From Burkholderiales bacterium (GTDB lineage: Bacteria > Pseudomonadota > Gammaproteobacteria > Burkholderiales > Burkholderiaceae_C), in NCBI GenBank assembly GCA_025358485.1, contig JANYJJ010000118.1:1-47160 (forward strand): a stretch of 47,160 nt of DNA, in the 5' to 3' direction. Both the position numbers and the translations under genes were made by a program. Shown piece by piece: positions 7,760 to 17,457 of the stretch. A model generated the notes under the pieces. It was not told the DNA's origin. It did not search any database and saw nothing but the letters and a program-made list of their open reading frames with translations. Numbering within the stretch: the stretch's first letter is position 1; each line of letters starts with the position of its first letter.

Positions 7760-9331
7760 CTAAGCCTCGCTCGCGCTCGTCTCGCGATCTGGCGACCATT
7801 CGACCATCTCCTGCGCGATGAACCGAGCCAGCGGAACAATGTCTGCGGCCACGCTCGCGGCTTCCAGGGCCTTCGTGTACGCATCGCGCCTAGACACTCG
7901 GATGACCGTCCAGGGGTAGCCGCCTGACGCCAGCAGGGTGTTCATCAGGAATCGCCCGATTCGCCCGTTGCCGTCAAAGTAGGGATGGATGAATACGAAC
8001 AGGTGATGCCCGAGCACGGCGCGCACGCAGGCCTGCGGCTCATCGCGCAGCAAATCCCACAGCGCCTCAAGCGAGTCGAGGATGGCCTCACGCGGCACCG
8101 GCGTGTGCATCGAGTTGCGGATGAAAATGGGGCCCCGCCGATACCCGGCCAGCTGCCCGCGCTCGACGATGCCTGCGGCAACCGAAGGTCCGAAAAGCTC
8201 TGCGTACCAGTCGTGGTGTTCCCGGCCAACAACCGCACTTGCGGGTTCGCCGCCCAGCACCTTGGCGATACTGTTCTTGACGGCGTGGAATGCCTGGAAG
8301 TAGCCGCGCGCGGCCAGCGCGTCCCTGGTCTTGTTGTGCTCCGGGTCGCCGTCTGGATCCCAATCGCCGCGCGCTACCCGCTCGATGAGGTCGTCGGTAA
8401 CCCGATACCCTTCAATGGAAAGCGAGTTGTAGGCGTCCGCGACGTAGCGTTCCTCGACCTGCGTGAGGTAGTCATCCACTGTGCCCTGCAGGCCCGGCGC
8501 TGGAGGGAACGCCGCAATGATGTCCTGACGCCACCCCGCCCACATGGAGCGCAGCCGCAACACGTAGGGTGAACGCTCCCGCGACGGCGCGAGCGACGGC
8601 TCGGGCATCAAGAACGGATTCACCGGCTTGAGCGTGACCTTCAGCTGTGCGAACGCCTTGATGATCCGGTCAGCGTCGTCATGGCGTTTGACGAACTGGA
8701 AGGCGCCTGCCAGCCGGGCGGCCGCGGTGACCATCGTGTCGCCAGCCAGCAAAGTGGTCAGCAGCTCGGTTGCATTGCGCACCATGGCAAGCGCGATTTC
8801 GGCCTCACGTGGGTTGTTCGCGAAGAACTGCGGCCCGGTCATGCACAACGCCTCTGACACCGGCCACACCTGCAGCCCTCGAACCTCTTCGCGCGAGGAT
8901 GGCACGTTCTTCGGTGCTGCGTAGACAAGCAGCGAAGTGCCGAATGGCAGCGCTACTTTGGAGTTGCCGCTCTCGATGGTGACGCAAGTGACTTGCCGCG
9001 GAACGGTCGTGTTGCCTGTGTGCAGCAACAGCGAGGCCTCGGGATTCAAGCAGTAGCGCTTGCCAAACCGTTTGCCCAGGTAGCCTGAAACGAACGCCCA
9101 GAAGCTTGCGTACCAGGATGTCGTGTCGCCGACGCCGTCACTGGGATTACCGCAGACGTACCAACCCTTCATGATGGGCCGCAGAAAGCCCATGTCGACC
9201 AGCTGCGCGCGGTGTTCCTCGGTCAGGTCGCTTGACTCGACAACGCCCCGCTGCTTCTCCTGAAGCCGCTTGAGAACGCGCAGCGCAGCGGCCAGTTCCG
9301 GGTTGCCTTTTTTCGCTGGTGGTGCAGGCAT
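7760..9331 (-). CDS. Fic domain protein with N-terminal winged-helix-like region
   Basis: 523 residues. The Fic signature HPYFDGNGRIGR begins at His449; Fic enzymes use this His to transfer AMP or another phosphate-containing moiety to target hydroxyls. The self-inhibitory motif S/T-x-x-x-E-G/N is present as SLSIEG with Glu307, placing it among Fic proteins with an internal N-terminal inhibitory helix. Residues about 10-60 (LKRLQEKQ...VVESSDL...GWYVCGNP) look like the helix-turn-helix region of AbiEi/DUF6088-type antitoxins, suggesting self-regulation. Five direct repeats sit immediately upstream of the start, fitting DNA binding by this region. No separate antitoxin gene is adjacent. Family assignment is firm; target and autoregulation are inferred. 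Confidence 0.92.
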   Translation of the reverse strand: MPAPPAKKGNPELAAALRVLKRLQEKQRGVVESSDLTEEHRAQLVDMGFLRPIMKGWYVCGNPSDGVGDTTSWYASFWAFVSGYLGKRFGKRYCLNPEASLLLHTGNTTVPRQVTCVTIESGNSKVALPFGTSLLVYAAPKNVPSSREEVRGLQVWPVSEALCMTGPQFFANNPREAEIALAMVRNATELLTTLLAGDTMVTAAARLAGAFQFVKRHDDADRIIKAFAQLKVTLKPVNPFLMPEPSLAPSRERSPYVLRLRSMWAGWRQDIIAAFPPAPGLQGTVDDYLTQVEERYVADAYNSLSIEGYRVTDDLIERVARGDWDPDGDPEHNKTRDALAARGYFQAFHAVKNSIAKVLGGEPASAVVGREHHDWYAELFGPSVAAGIVERGQLAGYRRGPIFIRNSMHTPVPREAILDSLEALWDLLRDEPQACVRAVLGHHLFVFIHPYFDGNGRIGRFLMNTLLASGGYPWTVIRVSRRDAYTKALEAASVAADIVPLARFIAQEMVEWSPDRETSASEA

Positions 9332-9334
9332 AAA

Positions 9335-9440
9335 TTTACTCTGTTATTACCCTGATTTTTACTCTGGTATTTGCATCTTATTTTGCTCTGTTTTTAACAA
9401 AAAATCTACTCTGCTATTCGCCGCAAATTTACTCTGTCAT
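9335..9440 (-). promoter_or_regulatory. Five direct repeats (ACTCTG iterons) upstream of fic
   Basis: The core ACTCTG (one copy GCTCTG), usually within TTTACTCTGNTATT, occurs at 9338, 9361, 9385, 9408 and 9431. Spacing is 23, 24, 23 and 23 bases, just over two helical turns, so all copies face the same side of DNA. The array starts 4 bases from the Fic start codon and is AT-rich against its surroundings. It looks like an operator for cooperative binding, most simply by the Fic protein's own N-terminus. Confidence 0.8.
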
Positions 9441-9701
9441 CACCACGCTGGAGCCGACAAGCGCCTCAAATAAATCGCGGAGGTGCAGGCATCTGTGAGT
9501 ATGGGTGTCAGAAGGATTCCACACAGCAGTGGAAAAGATCAGCAACGAGTCGGGCCGGTGAAACCGCGGCCTGGCCACTTTGCGCAAGAAGCGGCGCGTG
9601 GAAATCTCCTCCGCCAAAAGTCCCAGCGCAAAGTCCCCACGCAAAGAAAAACGGCCTAGAGGCTAAATGCCTCTAGGCCGTTGATCCGTTTCTTGTTTTT
9701 C
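9441..9701. other. Interval between fic iterons and tRNA-Arg
   Basis: Apart from the terminator hairpin at 9651-9681 nothing convincing is seen. I find no integrase or direct copy of the tRNA end, so there is no evidence that fic entered through this tRNA. Confidence 0.5.
9651..9681 (-). terminator. Rho-independent terminator of tRNA-Arg
   Basis: A perfect 13-bp stem (ACGGCCTAGAGGC with its complement) around the 5-base loop TAAAT. Read on the minus strand it is followed by TTTTTCTTTG, 20 bases beyond the tRNA 3' end. Confidence 0.9.
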
Positions 9702-9778
9702 TGGTGCGGCTGGCAGGAATTGAACCCACGACCCCTTGGTTCGTAGCCAAGTACTCTATCCAACTGAGCTACAGCCGC
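9702..9778 (-). tRNA. tRNA-Arg (anticodon ACG)
   Basis: 77 bases including an encoded CCA. The acceptor stem GCGGCTG pairs with CAGCCGC. The D arm contains GCTCAGTTGGATAGAGT, the anticodon loop CTACGAA is closed by CTTGG/CCAAG, and the T arm carries GGTTCAATTCC. The ACG anticodon is expected to be deaminated to ICG and read CGU, CGC and CGA. Confidence 0.97.
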
Positions 9779-9827
9779 CTAGCCTCAGATTGTAGCAGTG
9801 GAAAAATTCGCTGCGTCAAACGACTTT

Positions 9828-11075
9828 TCAGACGATGTGAGCGGCCTGTTTGTAGCAACTGGCGGCGCGTTCAGTTTGGTCTTCTTGCTCTGCTATATGC
9901 GCCAGGGTCAGGTACGCGCGGCGGCGTGCGGGGGCGGCCAGCGTGGCGTCGGCGGCGGCCGATTCGAGCAGCGCGCGGGCTTTGCCCCAGAGCTGCCGTT
10001 CGGACAGGGCGCAGCCAACTGCGTGGTTGATGGCGGCTTCGCGTGGGTAGGTTTGGGCAGCCAATTCCAGGCGCGGCAACCACTCGGCACCGAGGCCGGG
10101 CAAGGCATCGACCAATGCACTTGCCAGCGCGGCGCGCTCGTCGCTGCTGAGGTCGCTCAGGCGCTCCCAGAAGGGACGCAGCCAGCTTCGCGCTTCGTCG
10201 GCTTGACCGAAAGCAGCAAAACGCGAGGCGGCGCGCGCGGCCACAAAAGCGTCGCGGCGGTCGGCGCTGTCAAATTGCATCCAGACGCGGCGCAGCTGCT
10301 CGGCGTCGCGTGCGGTGTCAAGCGCCTCGAATGCCAATGAACGCATGAGGCTCAGCGCCGCGACTTTGGAGAAACCTTGGTGCTTGGCCAGCAAACGCGC
10401 AGTTTTAAGCGCTTCTTGCGGCTGACGGTGCAGGCGCGTGGCTTGTAATTTCAGTCGCAGTGCGTGCGTGCGGCGGGCCACGCCGGGTGGCAATTCAGCC
10501 AGCAACTGCAGGCTGCGCTCGGCATCGCGGTCGTCCAGTGCCCATTCGGCGGCGAGCAGGCGCGCGCCTTCTTCGGCAGAGCGCGCTGACGGGCTGCGGC
10601 GCGCCAAATCGAGAGCGCGAGTGAGTTGCTCGTCGCGTTTGCTGCGGTCTTGCAAGCGATGCGCGCTGCCCGCCGACAGCAGCAAGCCCAGCACTGTGAA
10701 CTCGTTGTCTTGCTTCAAATCGGGCGTGTCAATCTGGATGGCCAATGCGCGTTGTGCAGCGACTTGCGCACGGCTGTAGCGCCCACCAAAGTACTGCGCC
10801 AGGGCATCGCGCAAGGCGGTTTGCGCAGAGCGGTCACGCCGCGCCACGCGCCACTCGTGGGCGCGCTGCGGCATGCCGGTGAGCGCGTTGACGGCTTGAA
10901 TCAAGGTAACCAACAAAAAACAGGTGCCCACCAAAAGCAGCAAAAACAAATTGAGCGACATGTCCAAGCGCCGACTGCCCGCATAAAAACTCACCAAGCC
11001 GTCGTTGGTGCCCAAGCTGGTGGCCGCGACCACGGCCACGGCAAACAACAAGGTGAACCAGATGACGGCGCGCAT
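9828..11075 (-). CDS. hemY: HemY-like membrane protein of the heme cluster
   Basis: 415 residues. Two N-terminal hydrophobic segments (about 3-22 and 40-62) with a short loop are followed by a long helical TPR-like region rich in Ala, Leu and Arg, ending in typical TPR residues (RRAYLTLAHIAEQEDQTERAA). This is the architecture of proteobacterial HemY, which is found downstream of hemX. Despite the name it is not the protoporphyrinogen oxidase of Gram-positive HemY; its exact role near coproporphyrin or heme steps is unsettled. The start is 15 bases beyond the hemX stop, so it is the last gene of the hemC-hemD-hemX-hemY operon. Confidence 0.9.
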   Translation of the reverse strand: MRAVIWFTLLFAVAVVAATSLGTNDGLVSFYAGSRRLDMSLNLFLLLLVGTCFLLVTLIQAVNALTGMPQRAHEWRVARRDRSAQTALRDALAQYFGGRYSRAQVAAQRALAIQIDTPDLKQDNEFTVLGLLLSAGSAHRLQDRSKRDEQLTRALDLARRSPSARSAEEGARLLAAEWALDDRDAERSLQLLAELPPGVARRTHALRLKLQATRLHRQPQEALKTARLLAKHQGFSKVAALSLMRSLAFEALDTARDAEQLRRVWMQFDSADRRDAFVAARAASRFAAFGQADEARSWLRPFWERLSDLSSDERAALASALVDALPGLGAEWLPRLELAAQTYPREAAINHAVGCALSERQLWGKARALLESAAADATLAAPARRRAYLTLAHIAEQEDQTERAASCYKQAAHIV

Positions 11076-11090
11076 CAGAGTTGAAGTTTT

Positions 11091-12230
11091 TCAGCGCCCG
11101 GCCGACGCTGTGGCCAAGGCGGCCAGCGTGTCATCGGGCCGTGGCAACGTGACTTGACGCGCTTGCGCCGCCACTTGCTTGACCAAGTCAGACGCCAAAC
11201 CCGTGCGCCGTGCGGTGCGATCAAAGTAGCGGTCGATTGAGTTTTGCGCGCTCAGCAAATCAGTTTGTGCGGTGTCGAATTGACGGCTCAGCAAGGCCAG
11301 TCGCGCATTCAGCAAACGCAGCTTGAGGTTTTCACGCAGGAAAAACGCCTGCTCGGGCGCGAGCAACATGGCTTCGGGTTGGTCAATCCGCGTGACGCGT
11401 ATGAGTGACTTGGCCTCCAACCACACGCGGTTGCTGGCGGCAGCCCAACCGTCGCGCCACGTCTTGGCCCAATCGGTCGCTGTGGCCGGGCTTGCCACGG
11501 CACTGGCGGCTGTCTTCACCGGCGCTGCGGTTGCGGTTGCGGTTGCAGCACCGCTGCGCTGCTCGGCACTGGACAGCAGCGGGAGCTCGTCCACCAAGCG
11601 CACGGCTTCGTCGAGCTTGATGACCAGCGAGTTGATGTCGGCCACGCCGACTGCACGCACTTTGTCGAGGTCACGCGCAATGGCGCGGCGCACGCCCTCC
11701 AAGCGAGGTTGGTTCACGCGGGCCAAGCGCTCGTCGGCTTGCTTCAGCACCGCCAGTAAAGGCTCGGCGCTGCCGGTGATGGTGCTTTGTTGTTGGGCCA
11801 CGCGGATGCCCGCTTCCACATCAACGACGAGGTTTTCATCGCGTGAACGCGACATCGATTGAATCAAGTCTTCCAGCTGCCCTCGCTGCACGGCCACCTC
11901 GGCCACACGCGCCTCCAGCAGCGCCACCTTGGCAGCCGATTCGCGGCTGGTGTCTTGCGCCTGCTTGGCCAACAAGCGCGCTTCGTTAACTTGGCCTTGG
12001 CTGTCTTGTTGTCGGCGCACCAGTTCTTGTTCGATGTTTTTGACGCGCTCTTGCGCACGCCAAGCCACCACCAAACTGGCCAGCGCCAAGATCAACAACA
12101 GCACAACGGCCGCCACCAACCAAGAGGCATATCGTTTGGACGCGTTCGGCACGCGCGCATCAAGCTGCGCACCCGCATCGGTCACATTCAGCACCTCCGG
12201 CACAGCGTCATTCACGGCAGTGTTCACCAT
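11091..12230 (-). CDS. hemX: HemX-like protein (uroporphyrin-III C-methyltransferase-related)
   Basis: 379 residues: a 33-residue cytoplasmic N-terminus, one membrane helix (about 36-60, WLVAAVVLLLILALASLVV), a coiled coil (about 62-135, rich in Gln/Glu/Arg) and a globular C-terminal domain with Pro/Ala/Thr-rich linker segments near 230-250. This matches proteobacterial HemX. Although often labelled uroporphyrin-III C-methyltransferase, it shows none of the SAM-binding motifs of CysG/CobA, so that activity should not be assumed. Its ATG lies inside the last codons of hemD (7-base overlap), indicating translational coupling. Confidence 0.9.
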   Translation of the reverse strand: MVNTAVNDAVPEVLNVTDAGAQLDARVPNASKRYASWLVAAVVLLLILALASLVVAWRAQERVKNIEQELVRRQQDSQGQVNEARLLAKQAQDTSRESAAKVALLEARVAEVAVQRGQLEDLIQSMSRSRDENLVVDVEAGIRVAQQQSTITGSAEPLLAVLKQADERLARVNQPRLEGVRRAIARDLDKVRAVGVADINSLVIKLDEAVRLVDELPLLSSAEQRSGAATATATAAPVKTAASAVASPATATDWAKTWRDGWAAASNRVWLEAKSLIRVTRIDQPEAMLLAPEQAFFLRENLKLRLLNARLALLSRQFDTAQTDLLSAQNSIDRYFDRTARRTGLASDLVKQVAAQARQVTLPRPDDTLAALATASAGR

Positions 12231-13102
12231 CGCGGGATTGTATGCAGGCCCTCGCTCGGGTGACCACCTCGGGTCACCACCTCGGCCACCACTTCAGCCA
12301 CCACCGCTTGCAGCGTGGGGCGGCATGTGAGCACGGTGCCGAATCCGGCGGCCCTGGCGCTGTCAGCAATGCGTGGGTGCGTGGCCAATGCCGTGCCGAC
12401 AGACCAGTCGATAAACCGGTCGATAGGCCAGTCGATAGCTGCGGCGTGAAGCTGCGGCGCAGCCATCAAATTCACCACCGCTTCTGAGCTGCTGAAGAAC
12501 CACAGGTGGCGCTGCGGCAACGCGATCGCGGCCTGCGCCAAGGCCAAAGCGGGCGCGTCGAAATGGGGTGCCGTGCGTCGATAAGCAGCCACAAAACTCA
12601 CCTCAGCGCCTGCTTCGCGAAGTTGTTCAGCCAGCCAGTCACGCCCACCGTCGCCGCGCACCACGAGCACCGATCTGCCAGCCCAGGTTTGCTTTTGCAA
12701 AACGATCCACAGCGACTCCGAATCAAACTGCGGCGCATCGGCCGCAGGCTCAACGATCAGGTGCGACGGCACACCGCAGCGGCGCAAGACGGCGCTGGTG
12801 CCTGGGCCTGGGGAGGCCGCTTGCAAGCTTGCTGGCCAAATCTTCAGTTCAGTCGGTTCAGGCGCTTCAATTTGCTGCGAAAAAAACCACTCGGCCGCAT
12901 TGGGGCTGACGAAAAAAACAAGCCGCTTTGCTGACAGCTCGGTCCAGGCCTGACGCACAGCCGCCGGATCGTGTGGCGCGGCAATGGCCATCAAGGGCAA
13001 TGCGGCGGCATCCAGTCCCGCGCGCTGCAACTGCGTCACCCATTCTTCGGCTTGTGCAGCCGGTCGCGTCACCAAGATGCGCACGGACTGGGCTTCAATC
13101 AC
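12224..13102 (-). CDS. hemD: Uroporphyrinogen-III synthase
   Basis: 292 residues. The N-terminus (VRILVTRPAAQAEEWVTQL) is the typical HemD opening; the middle has LVFFVSPNAAEWFF and the second lobe has VLVVRGDGGRDWLAEQLREAG followed by WFFSSSEAVVNL, the positions that line the active-site cleft. It converts hydroxymethylbilane from HemC into uroporphyrinogen III, inverting ring D. It begins 28 bases after hemC and overlaps hemX by 7 bases. The last 20 residues read through Val/Glu repeats (VVAEVVAEVV) from a small in-frame duplication; this looks harmless. Confidence 0.95.
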   Translation of the reverse strand: MIEAQSVRILVTRPAAQAEEWVTQLQRAGLDAAALPLMAIAAPHDPAAVRQAWTELSAKRLVFFVSPNAAEWFFSQQIEAPEPTELKIWPASLQAASPGPGTSAVLRRCGVPSHLIVEPAADAPQFDSESLWIVLQKQTWAGRSVLVVRGDGGRDWLAEQLREAGAEVSFVAAYRRTAPHFDAPALALAQAAIALPQRHLWFFSSSEAVVNLMAAPQLHAAAIDWPIDRFIDWSVGTALATHPRIADSARAAGFGTVLTCRPTLQAVVAEVVAEVVTRGGHPSEGLHTIPRW

Positions 13103-13130
13103 GCAGAGAAAAAATCAAGCAGGGCAAAGA

Positions 13131-14108
13131 TCAATGTGCGATGACAGCCAAATAGTCCGCCGCACCGGCGCTGCGCAACACGTCGGCGACTTGCTCGCCC
13201 ATGGCGCGTGCATCGGCCTCGGTGCTCGCGGCCATGCGCAGTTCAGCGCGCAACAGCGGCAACTCCGTGCGTTCAGGGTGGCCAAGCGCGGCGCTCAAAA
13301 ACAACTGCGAACCTTCCCACACCGCATGCGCGGCCAGCGGCACGCTGCAACTGCCGCCAAGTGCGCGCGACACGGCGCGTTCGGCTTGCACTGCCAGCGA
13401 AGTCGGGTTGTCGATCAGCTTGGTGAGCGTGTCACGCAAGGCCGTAGCGTCGGTGCGCACCTCCAAACCCAAGGCACCTTGACCTGCGCAGGGCAGCATG
13501 TCAATGACCGAAAACGTGGCGCGTATGCGTTTGCCCAAACCCAGGCGCTTCAGGCCAGCGGCGGCCAAAACAATCGCGTCGTAAGCGCCGTCGTCAAGCT
13601 TGCGCAGGCGCGTGTCGAGGTTGCCGCGCAAAGGCTCAATGCGCAAATCAGGCCGCAGCGCTTTCAACTGCACCACACGACGCAAGCTGCTGGTGCCCAC
13701 CACCGCACCTTGCGGCAAGGCGGCCAAGTTCAGATGGTGGTTGGACACGAAGGCGTCGCGCGGGTCTTCGCGTTGCAGCACCGCCGCCAGCTCAAAGCCG
13801 TCGGGCAAATCCATGGGCACGTCTTTGAGCGAGTGCACTGCCAAGTGGGCGCGGCCGTCTTCCAACGCGGCTTCGAGTTCTTTGACAAACAGGCCCTTGC
13901 CACCAACTTTGGACAAGCTGCGGTCCAAAATTTGATCGCCCCGCGTGGTCATGCCAAGCAGAGTGACTTGCATGCCGAAGCGGTGTTGAAGCAGGTCGCG
14001 AACATGCTCGGCTTGCCAAAGCGCCAAACGGCTTTCGCGGGTGGCGATGGTGATGTGCGTGGTCGCGGTTGCGGTCGCGGTTGAGGTTGATATTGCGGCT
14101 TCAGTCAT
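13131..14108 (-). CDS. hemC: Porphobilinogen deaminase (hydroxymethylbilane synthase)
   Basis: 325 residues from ATG at 14108. Upstream in-frame starts exist to 14204 but add an unconserved leader; the family begins at [19 protein letters not shown], here preceded by a Thr/Ala repeat. The cofactor-binding Cys is in [12 protein letters not shown] near residue 245, where the dipyrromethane is attached. Other family motifs are [10 protein letters not shown] and [14 protein letters not shown]. It polymerises four porphobilinogens into hydroxymethylbilane, the substrate of the next gene. First gene of a four-gene operon, divergent from ppc. Confidence 0.97.
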   Translation of the reverse strand: MTEAAISTSTATATATTHITIATRESRLALWQAEHVRDLLQHRFGMQVTLLGMTTRGDQILDRSLSKVGGKGLFVKELEAALEDGRAHLAVHSLKDVPMDLPDGFELAAVLQREDPRDAFVSNHHLNLAALPQGAVVGTSSLRRVVQLKALRPDLRIEPLRGNLDTRLRKLDDGAYDAIVLAAAGLKRLGLGKRIRATFSVIDMLPCAGQGALGLEVRTDATALRDTLTKLIDNPTSLAVQAERAVSRALGGSCSVPLAAHAVWEGSQLFLSAALGHPERTELPLLRAELRMAASTEADARAMGEQVADVLRSAGAADYLAVIAH

Positions 14109-14237
14109 AGCGAGAATGCTAGCAGGCCCGCCTTTTGCATTGATGTTCAAGCGACTCGTTTGACCAGAGCGCGACGACGTAACGCAAGCCGCTGCTACCA
14201 TCAAAAAATCTGTAATCTAGTTACATGAAAGCTCGCC
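14109..14237. promoter_or_regulatory. Divergent hemC-ppc promoter region
   Basis: 129 bases between divergent starts must drive both hemC and ppc. It is AT-richer close to ppc (AAAAAATCTGTAATCTAGTT, 14203-14222), with TAATCT as a possible -10; no clear -35 or operator is visible. Confidence 0.5.
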
Positions 14238-17057
14238 ATGGCCACCCATAAAACGGCACGCACCGCGCTCGCCGACGCTGCTGAAAAAAACCGACCTCTG
14301 GTAGACGACATCCGCCATTTGGGCCGAATTCTGGGTGACGTGATTCGCGAGCAAGAAGGCAAAGACGCGTTTGAGCTGATCGAAAAAGTGCGCAAGCTTT
14401 CGGTCGCTTTCCGCTTGAAAAGTGATGCGCAAGCCGGCCGCGCGCTAGACCGCTTGCTGAAGAATTTGTCGGGCGACCAAACCGTCAGCGTCATCCGCGC
14501 GTTCAGCTATTTTTCGCACCTGGCCAACATCGCCGAAGACCGCCACTTTGTGCGTCGGCGCAACCACCATGAGCGTCAAGGCCACGTGCAAGAAGGCTCG
14601 CTGGCCATGACGCTGAAGCGCCTGAACGATGCCGACGTGCGCGCCGCCGACATCGCGCAAACGCTGGCCCAGGCGCACATCTCGCCCGTGCTCACCGCCC
14701 ACCCGACTGAGGTGCAGCGCAAAAGCATTTTGGACGCCGAACGCGCCATTGCCGAACTGGTCGAACAACGCGACACGCTGCACACCGATGCCGAGCGCGC
14801 TGACAACGAATCGCTGCTGCGCGCCCGCGTGACGCAGCTGTGGCAAACACGCATGCTGCGCACCGCCAAGCTCACGGTCAGCGACGAAATTGAGAACGCG
14901 CTGAGCTACTACCACGCCACTTTTTTGCGCCAAATTCCGCGCCTGTACCGCGACCTTGAAGTTGCCCTTCCCGGCCACCCGGTGGCATCGTTTTTTCGAA
15001 TGGGCAATTGGATAGGAGGCGACCGCGACGGCAACCCTTTCGTCAACGCCGACACCTTGCGCATGGCTTTGTCGCGGCAGTCGGAAACAGCGCTGCGCTT
15101 TTATTTGACCGAAGTGCACGAGCTGGGTGCCGAGCTGTCGGTGTCGTTCACGCTGGCCTCAGTCACGCCTGCCATGCAACGGCTGGCTGAAACTTCACCC
15201 GACAACAACCCGCACCGCGAAGACGAGCCTTACCGACGCGCCTTGATCGGCATCTACGCGCGTTTGGCCGCCACCTTGCAAGCGCTGACCGGCACCGAAG
15301 CGCTGCGCCACGCAGTGGCTCCGCAAAACCCGTATTCATCGGCCGATGAATTTTTGGTCGACCTGCGCGTGATTGAAGAGTCGCTCAACACCCACCACGC
15401 CAAGGCGCTGACAGCACCGCGCTTGCTGCCGCTGATGCGCGCTGTGCAGGTGTTTGGTTTTCACTTGGCCACCGTCGATCTGCGCCAGAGTTCAGACAAA
15501 CACGAAGCGGTGCTGGCCGAGCTGCTGAAGGTCGCGCGCTTGCATGCCGACTACAGCGGCTTGAGTGAAGGTGAGCGCCGCATTCTGCTGACGGGTTTGT
15601 TGAACGATGCGCGACCGCTGCGTGTGCGGGCCGCCAGTTACAGCGCGCTGGCGACCAGCGAAATTGCCATTTTTGAAGCCGCCGTCGACATGCTGAAACG
15701 CTACGGCCGCAGCGCCATTCGCCACTGTATCATTTCGCACACCGAAGACGTGAGCGACTTGTTGGAAGTGATGGTGTTGCTGAAAGAAGTGGGCCTGTTG
15801 CGCGGCACGCTCGATGGCAACGGTGAAGCTGCGGCGCGAAGCGATTTGATCGTCTCGCCGCTGTTCGAGACCATCGCCGATTTGCGCCACGCCGAGCCCA
15901 TCATGCGAGCGCTCTACGCCCTGCCCGGTTTGGTCGCCATGCTGCAACGATCGGGCGGCGAACAAGACGTGATGCTGGGTTACAGCGACAGCAACAAAGA
16001 CGGCGGCAGCTTCACCAGCAGTTGGGAGCTGTACCGCGCAGAGGTCGCGCTGGTGGCATTGTTTGCCGACCTCAAACGCGACCACGGCATCACCCTGAGG
16101 CTGTTTCATGGCCGCGGCGGCACAGTGGGTCGCGGTGGCGGCCCGAGCTACCAAGCCATCCTGGCGCAACCCCCGGGCACCGTGAACGGTCAGATCAGAT
16201 TGACCGAGCAAGGCGAAGTGATCGCATCCAAATATGCCAACCCCGACATTGGCCGCCGCAACCTAGAAACTTTGGTGGCCGCCACGCTGGAGGCCACTTT
16301 GCTTCACCCCACGCAAGCCGCGCCCAAAAGCTTTTTGGACGCCGCCGCTGCGCTCAGCGATGCCAGCTTTGCGGCCTACCGAAAACTGGTCTACGAGACG
16401 CCCGGCTTCACCGACTACTTTTTCAGCGCCACGCCGATTCGCGAGATTGCCGAGCTGAACATTGGCTCGCGTCCCGCTGCCAGACCCAAAGACGGCAAAT
16501 CCACCCGCGCCATCGAAGATTTGCGCGCCATTCCTTGGGGTTTCAGTTGGGGCCAGTGCCGCGTGGCCTTGCCGGGCTGGTGCGGTTTTGGCTCGGCCGT
16601 CGAAGCGTTTTTGGGCACAGACAAAAAGCAACGTGAGGCGCAACTCAAACTGCTGCAACGCATGCACAAACAGTGGCCGTTCTTTCGCACCTTGCTGTCC
16701 AACCTGGACATGGTCATCGCCAAAAGCGACCTCGCGATTGCGGCGCGGTATGTGGAATTGGTGGAAGACAAGAAGTTGGGTCAGCGCATTTTCAAATTGA
16801 TTCAAGCCGAATGGCAGCGCACGAACACGGCGTTGACGCTGATCACCGGCGACACCCACCGTCTGGCCAGCAACCCGTCATTGGCGCGCTCCATCGAGCA
16901 CCGCTTTCCCTACCTTGATCCGTTGAACCATTTGCAGGTCGAGCTGATGCGCCGCTACCGCAAAAGTCAGCCCGACGATCCGGGGTTGGAGCGCATGAAA
17001 CGCGGCATACACATCTCCATCAACGGCGTGGCAGCGGGCTTGCGCAACACGGGGTGA
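14238..17057 (+). CDS. ppc: Phosphoenolpyruvate carboxylase
   Basis: 939 residues, full length for bacterial PEPC. Family motifs are intact: [11 protein letters not shown] with the catalytic His near 155, the substrate-binding [10 protein letters not shown] segment near 579, and the glycine loop [14 protein letters not shown] near 621. The C-terminus ends RNTG, the conserved terminus whose backbone lies near the allosteric site. It carboxylates PEP to oxaloacetate to refill the TCA cycle. It is transcribed alone, divergent from the heme operon, an arrangement I associate with Comamonadaceae. Confidence 0.98.
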   Translation: MATHKTARTALADAAEKNRPLVDDIRHLGRILGDVIREQEGKDAFELIEKVRKLSVAFRLKSDAQAGRALDRLLKNLSGDQTVSVIRAFSYFSHLANIAEDRHFVRRRNHHERQGHVQEGSLAMTLKRLNDADVRAADIAQTLAQAHISPVLTAHPTEVQRKSILDAERAIAELVEQRDTLHTDAERADNESLLRARVTQLWQTRMLRTAKLTVSDEIENALSYYHATFLRQIPRLYRDLEVALPGHPVASFFRMGNWIGGDRDGNPFVNADTLRMALSRQSETALRFYLTEVHELGAELSVSFTLASVTPAMQRLAETSPDNNPHREDEPYRRALIGIYARLAATLQALTGTEALRHAVAPQNPYSSADEFLVDLRVIEESLNTHHAKALTAPRLLPLMRAVQVFGFHLATVDLRQSSDKHEAVLAELLKVARLHADYSGLSEGERRILLTGLLNDARPLRVRAASYSALATSEIAIFEAAVDMLKRYGRSAIRHCIISHTEDVSDLLEVMVLLKEVGLLRGTLDGNGEAAARSDLIVSPLFETIADLRHAEPIMRALYALPGLVAMLQRSGGEQDVMLGYSDSNKDGGSFTSSWELYRAEVALVALFADLKRDHGITLRLFHGRGGTVGRGGGPSYQAILAQPPGTVNGQIRLTEQGEVIASKYANPDIGRRNLETLVAATLEATLLHPTQAAPKSFLDAAAALSDASFAAYRKLVYETPGFTDYFFSATPIREIAELNIGSRPAARPKDGKSTRAIEDLRAIPWGFSWGQCRVALPGWCGFGSAVEAFLGTDKKQREAQLKLLQRMHKQWPFFRTLLSNLDMVIAKSDLAIAARYVELVEDKKLGQRIFKLIQAEWQRTNTALTLITGDTHRLASNPSLARSIEHRFPYLDPLNHLQVELMRRYRKSQPDDPGLERMKRGIHISINGVAAGLRNTG

Positions 17058-17089
17058 GGAGGTTCTCGCGGTATCGACAGGAGAGTTGA

Positions 17090-17299
17090 ATGCGTTGGAG
17101 GCTCGCCCGATTGCCCATCAAACGCGCTTACGAGCAGAGCCCCGAAGCCGTACAAGCGTGGTTGGAAGGCGAGTACCCCGGCATCGAAGAGCGTGCGCGG
17201 CGTGAGGGGGCCGAGATTCACTGGGGCGCGGCTTGGTGTTACGAGCAGACCGCGCTCGTCAACACCGATGTGCGCGCCAGGAGCTTCCGAGCGCGCTGA
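17090..17299 (+). pseudogene. IS630-family transposase remnant
   Basis: A 69-codon fragment containing KRAYEQSPEAVQAWLEGEYP, then IEERARREGAEIHWG, the segment preceding the first catalytic Asp of IS630 transposases. Where WGDE is expected the fragment reads WGAAWCYEQ, then rejoins a family-like TALVNTDVRARSF and stops. Helix-turn-helix region, catalytic Asp and C-terminal half are missing. It sits between ppc and the GGDEF-EAL gene, marking an old insertion. No terminal inverted repeats were recognised. Confidence 0.75.
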
Positions 17300-17457
17300 C
17301 GCGAATCCGACATTCCGGATGATGCACAACGGCATCACGCCGAACCGTGCTCGGGGGGCGAAACACTAATTTGGGACTGAAGCCCAGCTTAGTTTGCACT
17401 TTCCAAGGCGTACCGCTGCGAGACACTCAGAGAGATTCCACGGAACGAGCCTGTCCT

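Noticed and set aside
7518..7799. 93-residue minus frame with a His-Thr run
   Set aside because: Produced by the CGTGTG tract; no start site or family features.
9441..9778. Genomic island integrated at tRNA-Arg
   Set aside because: No integrase and no repeated tRNA 3' end were seen near fic.
11091..12230. HemX as an active uroporphyrin-III methyltransferase
   Set aside because: The protein is a membrane-anchored coiled coil without SAM-binding motifs, so only the family name is used.
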